64,000 nt of DNA from assembly GCF_033542235.1 (NCBI RefSeq), contig NZ_JAWRCU010000004.1, forward strand, positions 372,001 to 436,000. Direction: 5' to 3'. The position numbers were made by a program, and so were the translations under genes. Under the pieces are notes generated by a model. The model was not told where the DNA came from. It searched no databases and saw only the letters and a list, made by a program, of their open reading frames with translations. The stretch comes from JAWRCU01 sp033542235 (GTDB lineage Bacteria > Pseudomonadota > Alphaproteobacteria > Rhizobiales > Rhizobiaceae). Numbering within the stretch: the first letter of the stretch is position 1; each line of letters begins with the position of its first letter. Of this stretch, positions 59,472 to 64,000 are shown in pieces.

Positions 59472-59486
59472 TGCTGCACTGCAGCA
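59472..59486. promoter_or_regulatory. CTGC-N3-GCAG palindrome upstream of the UDP-glucose dehydrogenase gene
   Basis: TGCTGCACTGCAGCA, a 15-bp dyad with a single unpaired centre, 58 bases before the gene's ATG. It contains CTGC-N3-GCAG, the type of site bound by PhaR/AniA carbon-storage repressors in alphaproteobacteria. Regulator identity is inference. Confidence 0.5.
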
Positions 59487-59543
59487 ATTAGGTTGAACCT
59501 ACCACCGTTCCACCGATCTCTGTCAATCGAAAAGGATGTCCAG

Positions 59544-60917
59544 ATGAAAGTAGCGGTTATCGGAACCGGCTATGTCGGTCTTGTCAGCGGGACCTGTCTT
59601 GCGGAGGTCGGGTGGGACGTGACATGCGTCGACAAGGTCACCGACAAGATCGAAAAGCTGAACAAAGGGGTGATCCCGATATACGAGCCGGGTCTCGAGG
59701 AACTGGTGACCAAGAATGTCGGCGCCGGGCGGCTGAGATTCACGACCGCCATTGCCGAGGCTGTCAAGGATGCCGAGGTCGTCATCATTGCGGTCGGCAC
59801 GCCGACGCGCCCGCTCGATGGCAATGCCGACCTCCAATACGTCTATGCCGCGGCCGAGGAGATCGGCCGCTCTCTGGACCATTATGCCGTGGTCGTCACT
59901 AAATCGACCGTGCCGGCCGGGACCGGCTTTCAGGTCAAGCGAATCGTTTCCGAGGCCAATCCCGATCTCGATTTCGACGTGGCGTCGAATCCGGAGTTCC
60001 TGCGCGAGGGGAACGCGATCTACGACTTCATGAAGCCTGACCGCATCGTGGTCGGCACGGAGACCGACCGAGCACGAGAGCTGCTCGAGAAGCTCTATAG
60101 CCCATTTGCCGACCAGGGCGTCGAACTCATCCGCACCGATCTGATTTCGTCGGAGCTCATCAAATATGCAGCAAACACGTTCCTGGCCACCAAGGTCAGC
60201 TTCATCAACGAGATGGCCGATATCTGCGAAAAGCTCGGCGGCAATATCGAGGACGTGTCGCGCGGCATGGGCAGCGACAACCGTATCGGCCATGCCTTCC
60301 TGAGGCCGGGCCCCGGTTACGGCGGCTCATGCTTCCCTAAGGATACGCTCGCTATGGTCCATATCGGCGAGCGGGCGCTTAGCCCTGCGACGATCGTGGA
60401 AGCCGTGATCTCGGTCAATCGGGCCCGCGGCCATCGCATGGTGGCAAAGATCGTTCAGGCGGCCGACGACGACGTGCGCGGCAAGCGCATCGCGCTTCTG
60501 GGACTCACCTTCAAGCCCAATACGGACGACGTGCGCGACAGCATCGCGATACTGATTGCCGAGGAGCTGTCGCAGGCAGGCGCGATCGTCAGGGCCTATG
60601 ATCCGAAGGGGATGCAGCAGGCCTATCGCGTTTTGGACGATGCAATCGAATATTGCGGCAGTGCGGACGATGCACTCGACGATGCCGACATATGCGTGAT
60701 CGCGACCGAGTGGAGCGAGTTCACGGACAAGAAGCCGAGCGAGTACAAGAGGCTGATGGCCGAACCGGTCCTCGTCGACTTGCGCAACGCTTTCTCGCCC
60801 GAGGAGATGGCCGACCTTGGCTTCACCTATGTCTCGATTGGCAGATCCGCCGTGAAGCCGAAGCCGGTGCGCACGCAACGCGAAGGTGATCTGATCGGGA
60901 TAGAGACCAGGCTGTAG
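59544..60917 (+). CDS. ugd: UDP-glucose 6-dehydrogenase
   Basis: 457 aa. NAD site G-T-G-Y-V-G-L at residues 7-13, catalytic Cys263 in G-G-S-C-F-P-K-D-T, and Lys207 in E-L-I-K-Y-A-A-N. It converts UDP-glucose to UDP-glucuronate with two NAD+. The product feeds the epimerase encoded next, giving acidic sugars for the surface polysaccharide. ATG 59544 has AAAGGA upstream; earlier in-frame starts run through the divergent promoter region. The C-terminal tail K-P-K-P-V-R-T is not conserved. Confidence 0.95.
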   Translation: MKVAVIGTGYVGLVSGTCLAEVGWDVTCVDKVTDKIEKLNKGVIPIYEPGLEELVTKNVGAGRLRFTTAIAEAVKDAEVVIIAVGTPTRPLDGNADLQYVYAAAEEIGRSLDHYAVVVTKSTVPAGTGFQVKRIVSEANPDLDFDVASNPEFLREGNAIYDFMKPDRIVVGTETDRARELLEKLYSPFADQGVELIRTDLISSELIKYAANTFLATKVSFINEMADICEKLGGNIEDVSRGMGSDNRIGHAFLRPGPGYGGSCFPKDTLAMVHIGERALSPATIVEAVISVNRARGHRMVAKIVQAADDDVRGKRIALLGLTFKPNTDDVRDSIAILIAEELSQAGAIVRAYDPKGMQQAYRVLDDAIEYCGSADDALDDADICVIATEWSEFTDKKPSEYKRLMAEPVLVDLRNAFSPEEMADLGFTYVSIGRSAVKPKPVRTQREGDLIGIETRL

Positions 60918-60979
60918 TCACCACAACATCGAAATGCGCAGCGGCTTTGGGATAAATCCGATGCGCCTGCACAGAGATA

Positions 60980-61025
60980 GAGCGGCCTAGCGATCGTATA
61001 GGAACGCGCGCCGCTCCATCTTTTT
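60980..61025 (+). terminator. Possible terminator after ugd
   Basis: Arms GAGCGGC (60980-60986) and GCCGCTC (61010-61016) enclose 23 bases and are followed by CATCTTTTT. The loop is long for an intrinsic terminator, so confidence is modest. The gap 60918-61158 shows nothing else. Confidence 0.35.
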
Positions 61026-61158
61026 GTTCGCGCATGGAATTCGTCCGAAATCCGCTGCGCACTCTTCCGTCCGTTGCATTTAACCGCGGCTGATCCTCGA
61101 TGCATTGACGCATCGCTCGTCTAGGCCGATACCCCGACGAGCAATAAGGAATTGATAC

Positions 61159-62178
61159 ATGCGGGTTCTCGTCACGGGCAGTGCCGGCTTCATCGGCTTC
61201 CACATCGCCAGGAGGTTGATCGCGGACGGGCATCTGGTCGTCGGGTTTGACGGCATGACGCCCTACTACGACGTGACGCTCAAGGAGCGCCGGCATGCGA
61301 TCCTTGCCAAGTCCAATGGCTTTCGCGCAAAGATCGGGCTTCTCGAGGACAAGGCCGCGCTTGACGAGGCCGTCGCCGACTTCCGTCCCGACGTGATCAT
61401 CCATCTCGCGGCGCAGGCAGGTGTCCGATACAGCCTGGAACACCCGGAAGCCTATGTAAGCGCCAATCTCGACGGCATGTTCAACCTGCTCGAGGCAGCG
61501 CGCCAGGCAGCGGTGAAACATCTGCTCATCGCTTCGACCAGCTCGGTCTATGGTGCCAACAGCAAAATGCCATTCCGGGAGACGGACCGCACCGACTGGC
61601 CGATCACGCTCTATGCCGCGACAAAGAAGGCCGGTGAGGCGATGTCGCATTCTTATGCGCATCTGTGGAAATTGCCCACCACCTGCTTCCGCTTCTTCAC
61701 GGTCTACGGTCCCTGGGGACGGCCGGACATGGCGCCGATCAAGTTTACCACGGCGATCGACGAGGGCCGGCCGATCGAAGTCTATGGCGAAGGCAAGATG
61801 CGGCGCGACTTCACCTATATCGACGACCTGGTGGAGGCGGTGATCCGATTGATCGACGCGGTGCCGGAAGCCGGGAAGCCAGTACTTGCCGAAGGCGTGG
61901 AGGATTCGCTGTCGCCAGCCGGGCCCTGGCGTGTCGTCAATATCGGCGGCGGCCAGCCGGTCTGGCTGATGCCGTTCATCGAGACGATCGAGCGGCATCT
62001 CGGCAAGAAAGCCGAAATGATCATGCTGCCCATGCAGAAGGGCGACGTGACCGAGACTTTCGCCGACGCTTCCCTTCTGACAGCGCTGACCGGCTTCACG
62101 CCGAAAACGACGGTGGAGGAAGGGGTGAAGGCACTGGTCAAGTGGTATCGGAAAGAAGTGCGGTCCTTGGGGGCTTGA
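61159..62178 (+). CDS. UDP-glucuronate 4-epimerase-like SDR
   Basis: 339 aa extended short-chain dehydrogenase. NAD site V-T-G-S-A-G-F-I-G at residues 5-13, catalytic S-T-S-S-V-Y (126-131) and Tyr152-x3-Lys156 in L-Y-A-A-T-K-K. The F-T-V-Y-G-P-W-G-R-P-D-M-A region is characteristic of UDP-glucuronate (LpsL/Cap1J-type) epimerases. With ugd next to it, production of UDP-galacturonate is the best guess. Ends five bases before the SIS gene. Confidence 0.9.
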   Translation: MRVLVTGSAGFIGFHIARRLIADGHLVVGFDGMTPYYDVTLKERRHAILAKSNGFRAKIGLLEDKAALDEAVADFRPDVIIHLAAQAGVRYSLEHPEAYVSANLDGMFNLLEAARQAAVKHLLIASTSSVYGANSKMPFRETDRTDWPITLYAATKKAGEAMSHSYAHLWKLPTTCFRFFTVYGPWGRPDMAPIKFTTAIDEGRPIEVYGEGKMRRDFTYIDDLVEAVIRLIDAVPEAGKPVLAEGVEDSLSPAGPWRVVNIGGGQPVWLMPFIETIERHLGKKAEMIMLPMQKGDVTETFADASLLTALTGFTPKTTVEEGVKALVKWYRKEVRSLGA

Positions 62179-62183
62179 TAGGA

Positions 62184-63206
62184 ATGTCGTCGGAAATACT
62201 TCAGTCTCCATCGGGGCGTGAGCTTCTCGAACGCGAAATGAGCCGGCAGCATGCCGATGCGCTTGCCTCGCTCCGCTCCAATACCGGCATGGCCGAGCGT
62301 GTTGCCGCGAGTGTCGCCAAGACCGGCAAGCTGCTGCTTCTCGGCATGGGCGCTTCGCATTATGCCAATCGTATCGCCGAGCCCCTTTACCGGCAGCTTG
62401 GCAGCGAGGCCTGGGCGTCCACTGCCGCCGACCAGCTCCACTCGCCACTGCCGCCGGCTCTGCGAACGGTGATCATCGTCTCGCAGTCAGGCGAATCCGG
62501 TGAGATCCCTGAACTCGTTCGTGGGCTCGCCGACGACGAACACTCGTTCGGCATGACGCTCGACGCCTCCAGCACGCTTGGCCGGTCGCTGCCTTGCCTC
62601 GTTGGAGCCGGCGGCAGCGAGGTCGCCTTCGCCGCAACGCGCAGCCTGACCGTCACGCTGGCACTTCATGCCGCAGTCCTTTCGGCAATCGGGGGCAGTG
62701 ATGGTGGGGCGGCCGCAAGCCTCCTCAGTCCACCCGCAGCCGCTGTCGACGAAGCGCTCCATGCTTTGGTCAATAAGCCGGTAATGGTCGTCAGCGGCCA
62801 AGGTGTGTTCCGCGGGCTCGCGGAAACCTCCGCCTTGATGATCACGGAACTTGCACGCATGCCGGCCCTCGGTTTCGAGCTCGGCCAGTTCCGCCATGGA
62901 CCGCTGGAGCTGCTTTCGCCGGATATCGGCGTCGTCGTCTTGCGCGGTGCGGAGGAAAACTCCGCAGCGATGCAAAGGGTGGCCCAGGCTGTGAGCGGAG
63001 CGGGCTCGACACCGGTCATCTTCGACTGCAGCGGCGAGAGGCCGTTACCGGGCGCCGTGACGATCGCATTGCCGCGACTCCAAGGACTCGGTGCGGTGCT
63101 CGCGATGCTGCCGTCACTGCAGCGCTTGATCATAGAGATCGCTGCGCGCAAGGTGGCGCGTGTCGGCGAGCCGGTTCGCTCGACCAAGATCACGCGGGCG
63201 GCCTGA
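62184..63206 (+). CDS. SIS-domain protein (sugar isomerase/GlmS-like, AgaS type)
   Basis: 340 aa with two SIS domains: L-L-L-G-M-G-A-S-H-Y-A-N with V-S-Q-S-G-E-S-G-E, and V-V-S-G-Q-G-V-F-R-G-L-A-E with E-L-G-Q-F-R-H-G-P-L-E-L. This matches the isomerase half of glucosamine-6-phosphate synthase, with no glutaminase domain. Such stand-alone proteins deaminate or isomerise aminosugar phosphates. The stop overlaps the ATG of a sugar kinase, so the two likely act in sequence on one sugar. ATG 62184 has AGG close upstream. Confidence 0.88.
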   Translation: MSSEILQSPSGRELLEREMSRQHADALASLRSNTGMAERVAASVAKTGKLLLLGMGASHYANRIAEPLYRQLGSEAWASTAADQLHSPLPPALRTVIIVSQSGESGEIPELVRGLADDEHSFGMTLDASSTLGRSLPCLVGAGGSEVAFAATRSLTVTLALHAAVLSAIGGSDGGAAASLLSPPAAAVDEALHALVNKPVMVVSGQGVFRGLAETSALMITELARMPALGFELGQFRHGPLELLSPDIGVVVLRGAEENSAAMQRVAQAVSGAGSTPVIFDCSGERPLPGAVTIALPRLQGLGAVLAMLPSLQRLIIEIAARKVARVGEPVRSTKITRAA

Positions 63207-64000
63207 TGACCGGAGACGTGAATGGCGAGACCGCTTTGCCCGAAATCCACCTGATCGGCGGCGTCATCGTCGATCTCATCATGGGGCGGGTTGCCCCATG
63301 GCCTCAGCCCGGCACGGAAACCTTCGTCCCGCACTCGGAACTGAGGGCAGGGGGGCCGGCCGGCAACACCGCGCTCGCGCTGAAGGCGCTCGGCGTGCCG
63401 CACCATGTCATCTGCAATATCGGCAACGACATGTTCGGCGCCTGGCTGACGGCCACCTTCGGCGAGGCCGCGCAGAGGTGGAACAAAGTCCGGCGGCCGA
63501 CCGCGATCTCGGTGGCGATCGAGCACCCTGGAGGCGAACGGAGCTTCTTCACGGAGCCCGGGCATCTTGCCGCCCAGGAGGTCGGCGAGATTCTCGACAT
63601 GCTCCCGGTCAAGGCAGTCCCCGGCAGCATCGCCTTGCTGACCGGGGCATTCCTCCACCCGGACCTGCTCGATTCCTTCGCCGGGCTACTCCAGGCGATC
63701 GGAAGACGAGGCTTTACGGTCGCGCTGGATACGGGTTGGCCGCCGCACGGCTGGGATGAGGCGACGCGGGAGAAAGTGAGCAGCTGGCTCGCGTGGTGCG
63801 ACCATATCCTGTTCAACGAGATCGAGAGCCGGTCGCTTTCGGGCGCTGCCTCGGTGGAGGCTGCCGCACGCTGGATGAGGGAGCGGGCGAAGCCCGACGC
63901 CGTACTGGTCATCAAGCGTGGCGCCGAGGGCGCGTCGGCGTGGATCGGCGGCGAGATCGTCCATGCTCGGGCGCCGGCCGTGCAAGTCGTCGACACCACA
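63206..64000 (+). CDS. PfkB-family carbohydrate kinase (3' end beyond window)
   Basis: First 265 codons, open to the window end. Early motif G-G-V-I-V-D-L-I and A-G-G-P-A-G-N-T-A-L-A-L-K-A-L-G (first PfkB signature), then N-E-I-E-S-R and V-I-K-R-G-A-E-G-A. The sequence stops right after V-V-D-T-T, just before the expected G-A-G-D catalytic loop, so only roughly 40-60 residues are missing. ATG overlaps the SIS stop (TGATG). Predicted to phosphorylate a sugar or nucleoside; specificity unknown. Confidence 0.93.
   Translation, partial: MTGDVNGETALPEIHLIGGVIVDLIMGRVAPWPQPGTETFVPHSELRAGGPAGNTALALKALGVPHHVICNIGNDMFGAWLTATFGEAAQRWNKVRRPTAISVAIEHPGGERSFFTEPGHLAAQEVGEILDMLPVKAVPGSIALLTGAFLHPDLLDSFAGLLQAIGRRGFTVALDTGWPPHGWDEATREKVSSWLAWCDHILFNEIESRSLSGAASVEAAARWMRERAKPDAVLVIKRGAEGASAWIGGEIVHARAPAVQVVDTT

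Noticed and set aside
7777..60000. CRISPR arrays, tRNA or rRNA genes
   Set aside because: No regularly spaced repeats, cloverleaf with CCA-proximal T-loop, or rRNA-like conserved blocks were seen anywhere in the window.

Overview
This is a GC-rich chromosomal window from an alphaproteobacterium of the Hyphomicrobiales (Rhizobiales), most likely Mesorhizobium or a close relative. The pointers are the many ABC uptake systems each paired with its own GntR or LacI regulator, a BigR-type sulfide operon, a DUF768-like gene, a DUF1127 protein and rhizobial-type intergenic palindromes. This assignment is inference; no rRNA, tRNA or other phylogenetic marker lies in the window.

Layout. 1-7776: a sugar or sugar-acid uptake and catabolic operon (two permeases, GntR regulator, ATPase, aldehyde dehydrogenase, enolase-superfamily enzyme, GMC oxidoreductase and a gluconate-dehydrogenase-subunit-3-like partner). 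7777-11444: integrase remnant, exported arylsulfatase, phosphodiester-glycosidase-like protein, a mosaic repeat and a small monooxygenase-like protein. 11709-17111: thioredoxin-like protein, then an AprA-like flavoprotein with a 2[4Fe-4S] ferredoxin and a sulfonate/nitrate-type ABC transporter whose ATPase gene carries a +1 frameshift. 17258-24140: LivJ-like binding protein with a clear terminator, PNPOx-like protein, LysE exporter, DsbA-type isomerase, MFS, DUF1127, LysR and GNAT. 24292-26390: VOC, DGPF/YCII and ECF42-like sigma operon with a matching ECF promoter. 26466-31925: HWE histidine kinase, MerR/ZntA metal efflux pair and universal stress protein. 32002-35674: sulfide-detoxification operon (Blh, BigR, two YeeE/YedE, TauE) with a convergent rhodanese. 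35803-41458: ChrB-like, MFS, PAP2, DedA-PAP2-LssY, ArsC and DUF768-like.

41630-53098 holds two carbohydrate loci. The first is a CUT2 (RbsABC-like) transporter divergent from a LacI regulator, with two operators of the CGAAACGTTTCG type between them. The second is a LacI regulator, a CUT1 transporter without its own ATPase and a GH172 (DUF2961) enzyme, divergent from a frameshifted DUF1349 gene; overlapping palindromes built on a tandem 12-bp unit lie between. 53349-64000 is an exopolysaccharide or capsule cluster: TylF methyltransferase, two GT4 glycosyltransferases, Wzx-type flippase, pyruvyl transferase on the opposite strand, UDP-glucose dehydrogenase, UDP-glucuronate epimerase-like enzyme, SIS protein and a PfkB kinase cut by the window end.

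The strongest candidates for something undescribed are the AprBA-like redox pair tied to a sulfonate-type importer (12364-17111) and the GH172/DUF1349 glycan locus (46758-53098). Each contains one single-base frameshift, so sequence errors must be excluded before either gene is called broken.
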